Positions 1 through 13,409 of a stretch of 64,000 nt of DNA are shown one piece after another (the stretch's first letter is position 1; every line of letters starts with the position of its first letter). The notes beneath the pieces were generated by a model. The model worked only from the letters and a program-made list of their open reading frames with translations, searched no databases and was not told the DNA's origin. Source of the DNA: Polytrichum commune (taxonomy: Eukaryota; Streptophyta; Polytrichopsida; Polytrichales; Polytrichaceae); NCBI GenBank assembly GCA_950295325.1, contig OX485807.1, positions 40,952,440 to 41,016,439 of the forward strand. Direction: 5' to 3'. The translations under genes and the position numbers were made by a program.

Positions 1-261
1 GGAGTGCCATGGTCTCCCGGTTTTGTGTCAGGCTTACCTCCAAGAGGTGGTTTTTGAAAATAGTCCAAGTGACCATGAACACAATCCATTCGATGCCATG
101 TAGGAGTCCATGTAGACGTTACATCCATCTTGCATTCACATACTCTCTTGGTCCCTCAAGCGTGGTGTGAAGCGAACTTGAACCGGCTCTGCGTTTTCCA
201 CCAATGAGAGTGCTTGAAGTGTAATGGTCACGGGCTCTCAGTCTCGTGTGTGAAGTGGCCC
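1..261. mobile_element. Tourist-like MITE, family A, truncated by window edge
   Basis: The right half of a family A element. It ends CTCGTGTGTGAAGTGGCCC at 261, followed by TTA at 262-264. The interior corresponds to 29264-29522. The left end lies outside the window. Confidence 0.82.
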
Positions 262-410
262 TTAGTAGGTGCTGAGTGATCGCCTTTGCCACGTCAAAAT
301 CAATCGGCTTCACTTTTGTCTTCGAAACAACAACCAAAACTTAGAAATGCCTACAATCCCTCTTCATGCTTGTACACACATTGTATAGTATATAGTGTAT
401 ATGTATTAGA

Positions 411-633
411 CCGCTCATGGTATTTAGTATCACTTAATATTTGAAATTATGTAGTGCAAAATTTTTTTTATTGAAAATGTACGTTTTTGTTAAGTAAAGG
501 TGTTAGTATTTTATAATATGCAAACAATCATTTTGACGTTTGTCGGTAAAAAAAAAAGAGATGTTATTATAGTTATAGCACTGCATGACTTCCAATAATA
601 AGTGACAGTAGAAATCATGAATGGTGTAGTGGA
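411..633. mobile_element. Family D MITE remnant (ACTACACTAA-type)
   Basis: Shares the order of an ATTTAGTATCACTTAATAT-like end, a central TTGTCGGTAAAAA block, a TATAGTTATAGCACTG block and a terminal GGTGTAGT with the other family D copies. The ends are strongly diverged. Confidence 0.4.
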
Positions 634-1413
634 TAAGGGCATTGAAGAAAACAAAAATGTAATACCTAGATTGAATATTTCTAAATGGTGTGACTCCAAA
701 AACGACATTGAAAACCCCAAATTAGTCTAGTGGGAATCAAATATAATGAATCCGTCTTGAACACATACAAGACTTCTTTTTATTAGAACCCCTTAACCCA
801 CAATGGATGACATTACATATATGCCATGAACTCCCAAATCCTTTTATCGATACATTGATACTCGCCTAACATTGGATGTAAATTGTCCAAGGCCACATCA
901 TGTTAAAACCAATGTTGTTATGGTACATTTGTGAATGCAAGGCATCAATATTCAACATCATTAATCGATTCAAAGAACCTACCATTGTGTGTCAAAATTG
1001 TAATACCCGAGTGAGAGATTGTCAAGGTGTGGGAATCTTCAAATACAAGTACTTGAGTTATAATTTGAGTCAACACCATTCTAAACCATATTGGTACGAT
1101 GGTGGTTTCATCTAGGTACGATGATTATTGTTTGTATATATATATATATAACACAATACCATAACCAACATTGGTTAAAACCAAGTTTTGTTTTGTATGC
1201 ACCAACGAAACTAACACCATCCCAACACCATGACTAGCGATTGGTCCACACTAGTGGACGAGCTTCCATCTTTATAGGAGTTTTTGTTTTGTATGCGTTG
1301 GCAAAACTAATACCATGCCCACACTAGTGGAAGCATCTCCATCTTAATAAGAGTTTTTGTTTTGTATGCACTAGCAAAATTGCAATACAATACGTCCAAG
1401 GAGGTTACTATAA

Positions 1414-1972
1414 GGGTTGGTTTACACCATGGACCATGAGGTCAGACCATGGAAGATGGCCTTTTTCCATTGTTCGACTTGATGGTCCAACTTCCATGGT
1501 TTGATTTTTTTTTTTAAAAAAAAATTTACAAAGCCTTTGGGCCCCTCACTAGGTGTAAGCTGAATGTGGACCAAGAGGACTGACCATGCACCAAAAAGTG
1601 AATGTGTTGAATTTTTTAATATATGCCCCAAAAAGGTAGTTTTGAGAAAATAAATCAAGTATGACAATTCTTTTGTCTTTACTTCTCAATAATAAATTCA
1701 TCAAAAATTTATCAAAACACCATTTCTCTACCATGGGCCCCTGTTTTTTTCTACCAGAGCACCTCTTTTGTCTCTCCCACTACAAAACTTGTTGGACCAT
1801 GTTAGTGGATAACATAGATCTCAAAATATGTCTTCTAGGGACCTCGAACTCCATGGTCACTCTGACATTTTCCCTTGGTGCAAACCAAAGTGACCCGGGA
1901 CGAGTTCAACAACCAATCACATATTTGACAGGGGCCTGAGACGACTTCACGGTCCATGGTGTAAGCAACCCC
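1414..1972. mobile_element. MITE family B (GGTTTACACCATGGACC ends), 559 bp
   Basis: The left end is GGGTTGGTTTACACCATGG and the right end is the reverse complement of GGGGTTGCTTACACCATGG. TAA flanks it at 1411-1413 and 1973-1975, consistent with PIF/Harbinger targeting. A second copy in opposite orientation is at 27279-27871. The reading frames at 1422-1939 are inside it and are not genes. Confidence 0.8.
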
Positions 1973-1975
1973 TAA

Positions 1976-4309
1976 GTAAAATGAAGTAACGATATAAATT
2001 TCAGAAAGAGATGAACTTTTTCTATCAAGAGGACCTCCTCACGATACCAAGGAGCAACAACTGACCCTAATATGAACATAGTGTAAGTTACGTTGGCCGG
2101 CCTTAAGTGTGGGAATGCTTGATTCAATTACCAAGTCGGCCACTTTGACTTCACCAACAACAATATGAGCTCGAGGCTCGAGCATGATTGTGCTCCCCAT
2201 TTATATATATATATATTCACTTTGGTGGAAGCTTAAGTTACCGTCGGTGAAGCCCCCCCCCCCCCCCTTTGATGCAACTGCAAGCATGCTTTGAAAAGGC
2301 AAAAGGCCAAAAGAGAGGACACCTGAACTTTGAAGGTGGCAGTTAAAAGCCTTGGCCTCAGTGCGGCCTCATGGAGTCATTCAAATTTCAATTGCTCCTC
2401 CTTGGACTACTCCTTAAGGCACATGGGTCTTAAAATGGTTACATTTTCCACCTAGCCCACTTCTCCTAGGCCAATATGGAAACATGCGATTAGTCACGAG
2501 ATGGTTAGTCGATCTAATTAGGGGAACGTAGCCACTTTTCCTCGTAAACTTCAGAGCTCGTCTTATTCATTATCAAAGTGCATGTTTTCGTGCTCGTTAA
2601 ATGGTTGTATAGGTTTCCTTCCATTATGTTGGTCGTTGGGTCAAGAATGGTTAACACGTGTTGAGCATGCCATCCTGTCTCTTTGCAACACGTGTCTCTT
2701 TGGTATTTGTTATTGGAGCTAGACTTGACCACGTGGCACTCAGATATAGTTGTTTGTTTCATAAGTAACTGAGTTAGGCATGTCTACCTTGTCTTAGTTT
2801 ACACGTGCTAGCCAACACTCGTAGAAGTAGCTTCAAAGTTAACATAGGATCCTTTGGCTCCCGTATATAAGCTACATTCATATGTGCACTTAGATCGCCC
2901 TACGTTGATAATTTGACATTCCATATTCTTAATACTTATTAGCGCACTAAAAATGTATGATAATGATTGTTGAGGTTCTTTTACACATATGAAATAACAT
3001 AGGTTTACGTTTTTGTGATCAAGTTTTTAGTCAAGGTGGTTTGCATGAATAAAGAGGCAACTCGTTCCCCAAGGCAACCTTGTTGCACGTATCAATGTAA
3101 GTTACAATATGGCCCATGATAAAACTCACAATTGTTAACCGGTAACATTCGTAGCAATGAAGGCATAGTTGTTGAATGTTTTTGTTCTTTGAGTTGGCCC
3201 CCCACCAATCTTACCGAGATAAATTATACATATGAATTCACCATGAAAGTAATTGATGGGAGGGCATTTTACATAGAACTTGTGGTTTAAAAAATCATAC
3301 TAAAATATTGCAATTAGAAAGTAAGATGGGAAGAATATGTGAAGGCTTGACATATAAATTAAGCAAAAAAAACTTTAATTTCATGGAAAGTAATTGATGT
3401 AAGGAGGGCATTTTTTAATGGAATTTGTAAATGAAAAAATCATACAAAAACCATGTAAATAAAAAATTTAAAGGGAAGAAGATGTGAAAGTTTGACATGT
3501 AAAATCAAACAAAAACAAACAAAAAAAATTGATGAAAGGAGGGTATTTTGCATGAAATTTGTAGATGAAAGAAAAAATCATACCCAAAAATAGTTTCTAA
3601 AATACCTTAATTTAATATAAATCAACTATAATAATATATACATTTTAGAGCTCCCTTCTCCATCCACAAGGTTATAGTGTGCAACAATGTTATCGTGGAG
3701 CAAGCATAGTCAAAAGTGTACGCAAAAAAAAATTCCGGTATGCTCAAATCAAATTTTTTGGGTCAAATGCCTAAAAGTAGCTATAAAATGGTATTTAAGT
3801 TGGATTTTTTTCATGACAGCCACTATTGTTGTATTAGGTACTCAAATACAAAATATCAAGACGAGATTTTTAGAACTTATCATTAAAAGTGATTCTCAAA
3901 AGGTAATGACTAAATTTGGTTTTGGATGTAGATTTCATGACCTTAAATATTTTGAAGTTGGGTTTTTTTTTCCATATTCCTTGAATTCGTTATATACTTG
4001 AGGGCACCACTATAAAGGTTTGTAGGAACACATCAATTTAATATAGTTTTATCATACTTTAAACAAAATTTAGGCAAATACATGTTCGATATACCTATTT
4101 GCACACTACTTGCACCGTCTTCTAGATATATCTAAACTTTTTCTTGTCAACATAAAGATATATCTATTGCTTGGCTTTGTAGATCAATGTGTTTTTCAAA
4201 TGCTGGTGATATTTTACTTCACAAAATTCAGAGTTAGTATACAATTTTGAATCACTTTCACTTAAACCTATGCAAGGTATTTGACCATGCTTGCGCCTGT
4301 GAGGTGTAT
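1976..4309. other. Intergenic, no gene found
   Basis: AT-rich DNA with a 15 bp C run at 2253-2267. A short block (AAGTAATTGATG...AGGAGGGCATTTT) recurs three times between about 3250 and 3560. The small frames at 2514-2762 and 3687-4001 show no recognisable protein features. Confidence 0.6.
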
Positions 4310-4556
4310 GCCTATGTTACACAATGGTCTACAAGTTTCCTAAAGTGTACCTAATTTACACTAATTGATAGTAGTATGCTCGAGAATGTCTTCCCCTTGC
4401 ATACTAAAATGCAATACTATCATTTCAAGTAGCCCAACTTGGTGTGTTGAAGGTCATCATGTAGATGTTTTTTCACTTAGAAGAGTTACTTATGTTTACA
4501 AATAATATCATATTGGCTATTAGCAGATGTAATACTTTGAGACCTCTAGGCATCTA
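4310..4556. repeat. Solo arm of the 55-57 kb fold-back element
   Basis: Shares TTACACAATGGTCTACAAGTT, TAGTATGCTC, the CTTGCATACTAAAA block and the terminal TTTGAGACCTCTAGGCATCT with 56770-57081. Only one arm is present, so it is either a truncated element or a recombination product. Confidence 0.65.
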
Positions 4557-4744
4557 GTTTAGGCCCTTCACATATAGTGTATATGACATTAAATACCATT
4601 AATGGCATAATGCATGTATCGTTGGGGTTGATTTGACCATATAAAAAACTACCCTCTCACATTTGCTATGTAAGAAAATAGAAAGACCGGCATCTCATGA
4701 TATGGTGTGCCAAAAAAGAGACCATTAGGAGACCATTCACCTTA

Positions 4745-5100
4745 GGGCTGGAACCCACAAGGTCCCAAGTACTAAGTCCCAAGTCACTTGAGGTCAATCC
4801 GTGCGATGTCGACGATTGAGACCATGGAGTTAGGACTTATCACTTCACATGGGGTCCCAAGTCCTAAGTCCCAAGTATGACATGGATGCCTACATGGCAA
4901 CAACTCTTGGAGGCAAGACTTGGGACTTGTGTTGGGAGTTGGGTTGAGCAAAAAACTAGACCCAACTCTCCACATAAGTCATGAGATTCTTTGCATAAAA
5001 TAATTAAGATCCGTTCTTAATGAACGTAAACCATAATTCAATGGTTTCGTGAGGCTCAAAAGTTGGGACTTGAGACTTGGAACTCCATGTGAACCAGCCC
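4745..5100. mobile_element. Tourist-like MITE, GGGCTGG ends, 356 bp
   Basis: TTA at 4742-4744 and 5101-5103. The left end is GGGCTGGAACCCACAAGG and the right end is the reverse complement of GGGCTGGTTCACATGGAG. Copies of AAGTCCCAAGT are repeated in the subterminal regions on both sides. Confidence 0.8.
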
Positions 5101-6019
5101 TTAGTATATGTTTTGGGTGGGAGTCATGGTATAGGTGTACTGCCTACCTTGTGGTAGGTAGACTCCAAGCAATCTAGGTGCCACCTTGCATTTAATTCTT
5201 TTACATCATGCCATAGCAAAGGAGATTGGGTTGCGAGCATAGATATCATTGTGCCCATGAGGTGGAAACCTTGCTCAATTGATAGATTCACGTGTTAAAG
5301 GAGGACATCACCTCACTCATCATCTTCACCTTAAAGACAGTGGCATCGAGAGGGCCAAGAGTGCACATGCAACATATTGAAACCATTTGCCAAAAGAGAT
5401 TGCCATCCTTAAGGCCAAACTACACCTTCCACACTTATTATTGTGGATTGAATGTTAGTGTGGGTGTGAAATATCGTGGTCCGCTGCATTTTGTGTGTGG
5501 GATGAGAATTAGAGCGGTTTTTAAATATTGTACTATGGATACTCAAACACGAAATGATAAAATGTTTTACAAGGTTTTGATATTTGGAATGATGTTTAAA
5601 CTATATTGTGTATTAAGTCGTAAACATTGATTTTTAATCCAAATTTGTAACATGTTATATTATGGGCTCAAAAATGGGTCAAGAAATTTACATTGACCCA
5701 AATTATCATGGTATGTCAAGATTACAGTGGGCCACACAATTATAGATATGAAATGTGTGGTTGAAACCAACACTCAAATGGAATAGGTTCAAGCTCAATC
5801 AACAAATCGATGGCCTGCCCAATTGATAGAGTTAGGGAAATGCTTATTATATTGGAGAAGGACCCATGAATGGATGGTGGCAACCCTAAGTTCTAAGGAA
5901 AAATAGCCAAAGAGTAAAATGCTATATTCCTTGATTTCTATGGATCAAATCGTTGATAATTGGACGCGAGTCTAAGGAGTTGGTAGAGGCACAATGAGTG
6001 GAATGAGCTTGTATCTAAT

Positions 6020-6178
6020 AGCCCACCCATATTTACTGGTGCGGGCCACCAATGAATAGTTCTTATCAACAAGGGCCACTTTTAGAGTTGGTTTGGCTAG
6101 TGAGAGCCACTGGATGTAACCAATGCTGGTAGGAGTTGTTCGCATGTGGCCCGCACTAGTAAGTGTGGGTGGGCTACA
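6020..6178. mobile_element. Small inverted-repeat element, about 158 bp
   Basis: The ends TAGCCCACCCATATTTACT and, reversed, TAGCCCACCCACACTTACT extend to GTGCGGGCCAC, giving about 33 bp inverted repeats with four mismatches. No clear target duplication was found, so the superfamily is not assigned. Confidence 0.65.
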
Positions 6179-6674
6179 AGACTATGAGCACATGCAAGGG
6201 GAACAATCACATTTAGGGCAGCCCTTGTTGCCTTTATGTCCCTCAACCTCCACATGGAAGACATAATTTGAGAACGCATTGGAAGAGATTGACGAAGCAA
6301 CGGCCTCAAAGAGGTTGCAACACATTGATGACCAATACCTTGAATTTGAGTGCCAAAGTGTTTCATTACCTTCTTTTTGGTTCCCTTCTCCACTTCCTTT
6401 GGTTAAATCATTCAAAGAACACAATCATTACTAAAGCCTTTTGGGGCCTTTGAGGGTTGCTATACCATCACTTAACTCAAACTTGGGAACCTTACCAAAA
6501 TGCTCCATGCCACATAACCTCCTCCCCTCTCCTCGGGAATTTCTTCTAAACTCAACCCCCTAAAATTATTTTTCACATTATTACCCAAATTGGATGGCTT
6601 TGCTATGATGCTTATTTTGATCGAGGTATTTGGGAACTCCACGTAACTTCTATTCCCTCAAATTGTGCCTTATT

Positions 6675-6765
6675 GTCGAAAAGAAGTCTATGGGCGATGA
6701 AAGCAGCTTCTGCCTTCTCGTGAGGCCACGTTGCATGTGCTTTCACAATCGTCAGATTTGATACT
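6675..6765. repeat. Dispersed repeat shared with 41217-41305
   Basis: Both copies contain GAAGAAGTCTATG(G/A)GCGATG, AAAGCA(G/A)CTTCTG and GTGAGGCCAC(G/A)TTGC. About 85 bp, same orientation, origin unknown. Confidence 0.6.
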
Positions 6766-7554
6766 TTTTTCTTGAACCACCGATGTAAAAATTTCCATGT
6801 GGTTGGCCAATGTTGACTAATGAACTCAACAACAAGAAAGTAATATGACACTTTAAGGAATGCGTATCATCCAAATACGGGTTTTGAATTCCTCCCTTTC
6901 TCATCAAGTTCATAAGTTCTTGTAGTACGTCATATCAACGCAGGCTTTTATTGAATCAATTAGTTTTTTTGGGGGGGGGGCAGGCAGGGCAGCCCTACAG
7001 AAGCTTTCCGCTCCCTTTTTGTCCCCTCCCTGCACTGCTCGATCCTGTTCATCATCGCATGCAGCTTCATGTCATCATAGTCCTATCCATATTACTGTTT
7101 TTTTTTCCTCCTTTTTCCTAGTGGTATTTTTTGGGCCCGGGCAGCTGGGGCAGAGAGAGCTTTCAGCTGCCCTTTTCCTCCCTGTCTTCAATCTAAAGTC
7201 AGTCCTGAGACCAACAGTATGCCAACCCCCTCGTGCTTTGCCATTGGTTTCGGGCGAGGTGGGGGCAGTCACGGACGGAGTCTTTTGCAGGCAGACTTTT
7301 TGGGCAGTGCGGAAGATTTCTTTTATAAAGTGGGCAGGCGAGGGGAGGGCGGGGCAGGGCAGGCCAGGTACCGAAATTAGTTGCAGGATCCGAGAGGTCG
7401 GAGGGGGGAAAGAAGGAAAGGAATGGCACAACTTAAGTAAGGATCCTTTCTCTCAAGTTTGACATCTTTGCTGTGGCTATAGGGTACGTGGTTGGAACCC
7501 AGCATTTAATTATTCGGTCCTGCCCGTGTTTGGGTTGGTTTCACACTAGAGGTT

Positions 7555-7800
7555 GAGGGCCCGAGACGGTTGAAATCCAAAATCCCTCATTGGTTGGTAA
7601 TTGCCGAGACCGTCACCCTTCACGGTACACTAGAACTTCATGGACCAAGGGCGTTTGAATGCATGAAAAAACGTGCATGGAGTCTTGTATGGCATGCAAT
7701 AGAGATTGTGTTCACGATTTATTGGAGTTTGCGTCAAGCCTGTCTCAAAGAGTGTAGTCTAATAGCATGCCCATGCTAGAGTCAATCGTTGTGCCTTGGC
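7555..7800. mobile_element. Degraded family A MITE remnant
   Basis: An interior block related to 26475-26700. It shares the order of a CCGAGACCGTCACC-type region, a central GCATGGAGTC region and a TTTGCGTCAAGCC region, but neither terminus is recognisable. The reading frame at 7570-7779 falls inside it and is not considered a gene. Confidence 0.5.
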
Positions 7801-8557
7801 GACATGAGTAGTTCCTCTTGATAGGGACGATTCATCTCTTTCTAAAACTTATTGCTATCGAAAAGAATTTGTTCTCCTATTCATATTGACTTCATTAGAT
7901 GCAATATATTGCAATTTCACTTGTTCACTTCACTACATACAATACAAAATTCTATCAAGATGAAAACTCTCCCACTGTTATGGGCCAATCACTAGTCCTA
8001 GTGTGGGCATGCTATAAGATATCAAAAATCAAAAGACCATGACAACTCAAAATCTCACAAACGTTGATTTCTTATGTTAAGTTATTGTGTACAAGGCCCC
8101 ATATGAATAGGATGGTAACGGGATAACAATCACTTGAAAACTTGGTCACATGTGTTATCACAATACACTTGAAGGCCCATGACTACACAAATTTGAATTG
8201 AATTTTTTTCATGTATATGGATGAGTTTCAAAGGCCCTTGACCATAAATCAGAAGACCCTTGTTTGGTTATTTTCTTAGTATGACACCTATAGTTGAGTG
8301 GTGTGTGATTTAGTGTGGCTTCAAAATGTACGTAAAAATGAAACGACATGTGTCTCAAAGAGAATGGAATACATGCTCGGTAAATGATAATCATTTAAAG
8401 TCTAATAGTCAACACAACTGGGGGAACACGTATGACCAATTACTGAGCACAATAATCTTCACTCTGATAATGAATAAGATGTTCATACAACTCTGAAAAC
8501 AATGAAGAAAGTGGCTCCAACCTTGATTTTCTTGATTTGCTTACCATCTCACATTGA

Positions 8558-8927
8558 GGTGTGTGGGTGTTATTTGATTACTTCTCCTAATCAGACACCT
8601 ATATTTGATTGGTGTGTGGTTAGGTGAGGATCAAAGAACAAACACATCATAAACACACAAGTTCAAAAGAGATTGGACAACATCTTCAAATACGATTGCT
8701 TACTCCACACACATACTATTGATCAATCAATAGTGAACACAATGGAGAGGATCTATATATTCATAATGGTTTTTTCTTTTAAAAAAAGATTTGAACCAAC
8801 TACACTCTTGAGAACCATGACTGAATCAAGGTAGGTCCAATTTTTGTAGATGCTTTCTAGTTCCATTGTGTAAAACTAATCAATGGAAGTTGGAGAACAT
8901 AAAACAAATTGAATAACACCCTTATAC
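8558..8927. mobile_element. MITE family C copy, 370 bp
   Basis: Begins GGTGTGTGGGTGTTATTTGA and ends with AATAACACCCTTATAC. The interior shares TTACTTCTC, the GGTTAGG(T)GAGGAT region and AATAGTGAACACAAT with the intronic copy at 49432-49808. The target duplication is unclear. Confidence 0.7.
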
Positions 8928-9051
8928 AATAGAGGCCTCTCTACTCCACCCAAAAAATTTATATTTACCTCAAAATGTTGCCACGTGTCAATCTTACATT
9001 GATTGAGACCTCTTGAATTCCATGTGAAACTACATTTCGGCACTGCATTGA

Positions 9052-9253
9052 TTATCCTAATTAGTGCGTGATATTATTTGGAATTGTTTAGTGCTATAAC
9101 TATTTAACGAGAATGTAATTTTTACCAAGCAAAGTCATTTATGTTCTATAATGTATGAACAACCCGTCGAACTTTTGTTAGTAAAAATCAAACTCGTGAG
9201 TAAGACGATATTGAATTGCGTAACTTCAAATAGTAACACACTAATTGGGATAA
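9052..9253. mobile_element. Family D MITE copy, about 200 bp
   Basis: The ends TTATCCTAATTAGTGCGTG and, reversed, TTATCCCAATTAGTGTGTTA are inverted repeats. The interior carries the conserved TTACCAAGCAAAGTC, TTCTATAATGT and TTTGTTAGTAAAAA blocks. Confidence 0.6.
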
Positions 9254-9764
9254 TTAACATAGTAAAGATGAAATAGAGCGGCCTCTACGGTATCTTGATT
9301 GCGTGTTTTCAATCCCTAAAAGACATAACATTACTCAACTCCTTGGCTACGTTGGGACCATGTATCATGTGAGAATAAATATTCTTTAATTCCGATATTC
9401 CATGTTTATGGGGAGCACTCAAATTGTGTATTGTGTAGTTTTCAACAAGGCAGATGGTGCTAAAACCAACACCTATAAACGCTTTCAATCGCCAACATTG
9501 TATTGCCCTAAACCGTTCCCCATGGTGTAGGTGTGCCCAAGCCCACAGAGTGACAATTTTAGATACCATTAGTGGCGCCACCTCATACTAGCCTCCACTA
9601 CCTCCATGCAGGGTAGGCAACAAAGCTCCACTCTACCTCGGGTGAGTTCAAGGGGGTGTAAGGTGACTTGCCAATTCTAGCCATTCTATTCACAAGGGGG
9701 GGGGGGGATGAATTCTAGGCACAAAGGGGGTTAGTTCTAGGTGGCAAGGGGGTTGGTACATGGG

Positions 9765-10128
9765 GGATAACATTACCCAACCCAATACTCTTAACTCCGG
9801 CGCGGAGTTCGATGCGGCTCCGATGCGGCTCCGGGGAGGTTCGGATGCCAGCTCCGGCGGGTTCGGGTGGGTTGGGGCAAAAATTACCCCCTATTTTTTT
9901 GATTGGGTGGGGCCTTACTTGATCTCATAAGGGGCCTCCTAGAGTAATTTGGGGCCGTAGAACCCAAATTTAGCAAAAAAAAACCAAAAAAAGTCATCAA
10001 GGGGCCAAAACGGGGAGGGCCAGAAAAATGGACCCACCGGAGCTGGCATCCGAACCTCCCCGGAGCCGCATCGGAGCCGCATCGAACTCCGCGCCGGAGT
10101 TAAGAGTATTGGGTTGGGTAATGTTAGG
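9765..10128. mobile_element. Mutator-like MITE with 90 bp identical terminal inverted repeats
   Basis: The 90 bp at 9768-9857 and 10037-10126 are identical in inverted orientation (outer TAACATTACCCAACCC, inner GCCAGCTCCGG). A perfect 10 bp direct repeat GGTACATGGG lies at 9755-9764 and 10129-10138, so a 9-10 bp duplication fits Mutator-like transposition. The 180 bp centre is non-coding. It is much more GC-rich than its surroundings. ORFs across the arms on both strands are by-products of the palindrome. Confidence 0.85.
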
Positions 10129-10138
10129 GGTACATGGG

Positions 10139-13060
10139 ATGCAAGGGGATGATCCTACAACCGAAGTGGGCAGTCTTGTGCCGGTTATAGGCAATGAAGT
10201 TGGGGGTCCTTATCATGCACATGACCTAGGAATCGGTTTTAAGAAAGCTAGTGATTTTGACTTTGAATATTCATCAGTTGTTCAATTGACGTTCTTATCT
10301 TTTCTTTGTACCTAAGTTTAGCCCAAAGGCTAATATGCATATGCTCTTAACATCAACTACACATCCGTGTGTATGTGCAATAGCTTAGAGTGGTGGTTTA
10401 AGCTCCCTCTACCTTAAGCAACCTACAAATTCATAGTGCTTTATTTATTTATTTAAATTGCAGCCTCTTTATGTGGAAAAAAACCAATATCTAGCTGCTT
10501 AATCATGTTGTGGAAGTGGGGTAGTCAAGAAAATATAACCATTTAAGACCCATCTACATTGAAGTAAGAAAGTGGGTCTTAGGGTGGGGGGCAAGTCATC
10601 GAAGCCCGATCCGCTCATGACTCTTAAGTAATGCTCGCGTGGGCCGTGCTAGGGAGTGAGTGGGGGACCTTTATGGCGAAAGACATGTCATATATACTTT
10701 ATGTACGGTCACGGTCACAAGGATAACATATAGCATTTAGTAGGACGTACTACTTATTAATCTGAAGGCCACAATGGGGATGGTCGCCTGATGATGGTGC
10801 TTCCTTCCCCCACTTCAAGTGAAGAAGAAAGAATGATCATCGTCAGCCCTTATTATTTGCTTTTAAAAAAAGGTACTAGGTTTGGCTACGTGATGAGTTC
10901 AGAAGCAATTGTGGATGCGTTTCAGAAATTTTGTCGAGTTTAAGGTGGCTACATTTAAATGGATCGAAGGGAGTGTTTGGTGAATGCACTTAACCTATGA
11001 TCGGGGAGAACTGGTAGTTAGTTACAGATGAACCGGTTGAGTTTGAGAATTAACCGGTTGAAATTCAAGATTGCAGGAAAATCATCGATAATTTTAGAGG
11101 AATCTATAGAATATACCCCAATTTGATAAAGGAAAACCAAAGGATATCAACATGTAACCGGTTGGACTTGCAAACACTAGGATCTCAACTTATTATGCCC
11201 ACAAATCTCCCGGATCACTGCACTATTTGTCAATTCAAGTGGCAACTTCTAATTACACGTGAAAGAAATCCAAGGCGATGTTGTCAGGCTTTGATGAGGT
11301 GAAAAATGGTCCCACATATAAAATAACATGTTGTCTTGTATTTATATTCACAGTCTACAAGTGGCCACAGATGTCACAAACTAAGGAGGAAGTTGGCTAC
11401 ATATTGGAATTGGCTACATCAAATGCAATTGCACTAGCCTCTCAAACCTCTAGAGGCTTCCAACTTCACCTAGTTTGCACACATATAAGATGATTAGCAT
11501 TGAAACAATATACACTTGAAGTACCTAATGCATTTTTATACCCAAAAAACATTGGACCAACCCACTTAAGTAAAAAAAATACATCCGAAACAAATATAAT
11601 TGCTTAAAAGATGACACTTATAATCACACTTACAAGTACAAATAGGCAAGGAAGGCGGTTTGCACATTCAAGCATCACCAATGTGTTCCACTTCAAAACT
11701 TGAAATTTGGTACCCAAGATTCTTAAACTCCACTACAATCAAAAGGTGGCACCACTAATCGCCACTACATGAGTAAAGAGGCTACAAGGTACAAGTTGAG
11801 AGAGCAAGAGGGTGGCGTCCATAGGGGTGGAGGCTGGAGAAGAAAGTGGCGACACCACTCACCCCACCCAACTAAACCCTAGGTGATGTGAGCCTTTGGA
11901 TGGGAAGATGGGCTCCATCCATAACTCATAGTGGAGTTCATTGGCTACTTCCAATGACGGAACTTAGAGGTGGAGCTTGATTTTTAGGTGGCTCGACTCC
12001 ACCCATGTGATGCTTGTTGGCGCCACCTCTTATTCACAGAGAGTGAGGGTGGCACCTTATGAGCCAAAAATCTAATTTCTAAACATGCGTGTGTAAATCA
12101 ATTCTACTTCACCGTAGCAAAGTGGCTACTAGTAGCAAAAAAAAAAGGGTTGATCATCGTCAAGGGCTTTTCTCAATGGTACCAATTTGAGTATGGTGCG
12201 GCCTCTTGATTAGTCTACATTGATTTTCCCACTTAGTGAGCGTGGAAATTAAGGTCGAGGCATGCATAGTCAACTAGGTCCATTGAACCACTCACTAAGG
12301 TCATGTAATGCTGACATGGATGAGATCTATATATTTTGTGCAACGGAGTTAAGGTTTATGTGGTGCCAAGTTGTGATTGATTACCCTCGCGAGAGTTTTG
12401 ACAATTGGCGTATCCAAGCAATAGCATTTAGACAAGTGGTTATATGTTAACCTACATATCGACTGCTTTGAGATTTGTAGCAATTCCGTATTCTTGAAAA
12501 AAATTGATTTTTTTTTTGGGTGCATTCTTTTTAGAATTTGTTTCTCTTTGTGAGGAAAAAAATTAATTCCCTGCTATTACTCCCTAAAGAGATGCAAACT
12601 CTCTTATATGATCAATCATAGATGCCTCGACCTTGGTGAAGGTGGTACTAGATTTTTGTACACTATGAAATTGGTGCTACCAAAAGATCTAGGAAGCATT
12701 TTTCATCTTGCCACTATACACTGAAAATACGACACTTGGCACTACTCACTAGAAGTATTGGCACTTGGTATTATTGAGTGACTAGCATGTGTTTCCATGT
12801 AATTTCTTCACTCTACACACACCTTAGAGCGCTCACTAATTTTCTTGATATCTATGATAAATGAGCATCTATTCGTGAATTTAGTGTCACTCAATAAAAA
12901 AAATTAGCCCTCAACAACTTTGGAATTTGGCTAAGTAGTGGATGCTTCGGGAATTAGTATCACCCTCACTGATTGAGATAATCTATGTAGATTATGTGAA
13001 CTTTGGGCTTGTTATAACTTGTCAATCTCCTTAATCAGACACTTGTGTATTTGAGTGGTA
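10139..13060. other. Intergenic, no gene found
   Basis: No open frame longer than about 95 codons and no recognisable domain, element end or RNA gene. Confidence 0.55.
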
Positions 13061-13409
13061 AGGTATGCGGGTCTTATTTGGTTATTTAACTTATCAGGTA
13101 CCTATAAATGAGTGGTGTGTGGTTAGGTTAGGTTTAAGAACGGGAGTCGTTAAAGGTTAGAGTTTAGACTGCGTGCTTGGAAGTAGAAACCATTATAGAC
13201 TCAACAATCAACATAGTTGGGTTGGGGGGAAGGGGATTTGTTGGCTTAGGTGTTTAAGTTGGGAATTAACACACATGCACTTTTGATAATCACAACTACA
13301 TCAAGGGAATTTTCATTTGCTAATGTGACGCATGTTTCCTTGCGTGAATACGATTGGCAAAGGTTGGAAGACATGATAAATGAGCCATAGAACACCCATC
13401 CACACACCT
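13061..13409. mobile_element. MITE family C, diverged copy
   Basis: Begins AGGTATGCGGGTCTTATTTG and ends about AACACCCATCCACACACCT. The interior holds GGTGTGTGGTTAGG and the CACATGCACTTTTGATAA block seen in other family C copies. Boundaries are approximate. Confidence 0.5.

Larger units (their letters stand above)
5104..7554. other. Intergenic, with a GC-rich block at 6968-7400
   Basis: Apart from the small element at 6020-6178 and the shared repeat at 6675, nothing is recognised. The 112-codon frame at 5292-5630 has no family features. The block at 6968-7400 is rich in GGGCAGG/CCTGCCC and gives overlapping open frames on both strands, which points to composition rather than coding. Confidence 0.5.

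Noticed and set aside
5292-5630. 112-codon frame
   Set aside because: No recognisable domain, splice context or homologous copy. It lies in ordinary AT-rich DNA.
7019-7462. 147-codon plus-strand and 118-codon minus-strand frames
   Set aside because: They overlap on opposite strands in a GC-skewed block, which produces stop-free frames by composition. No domain seen.
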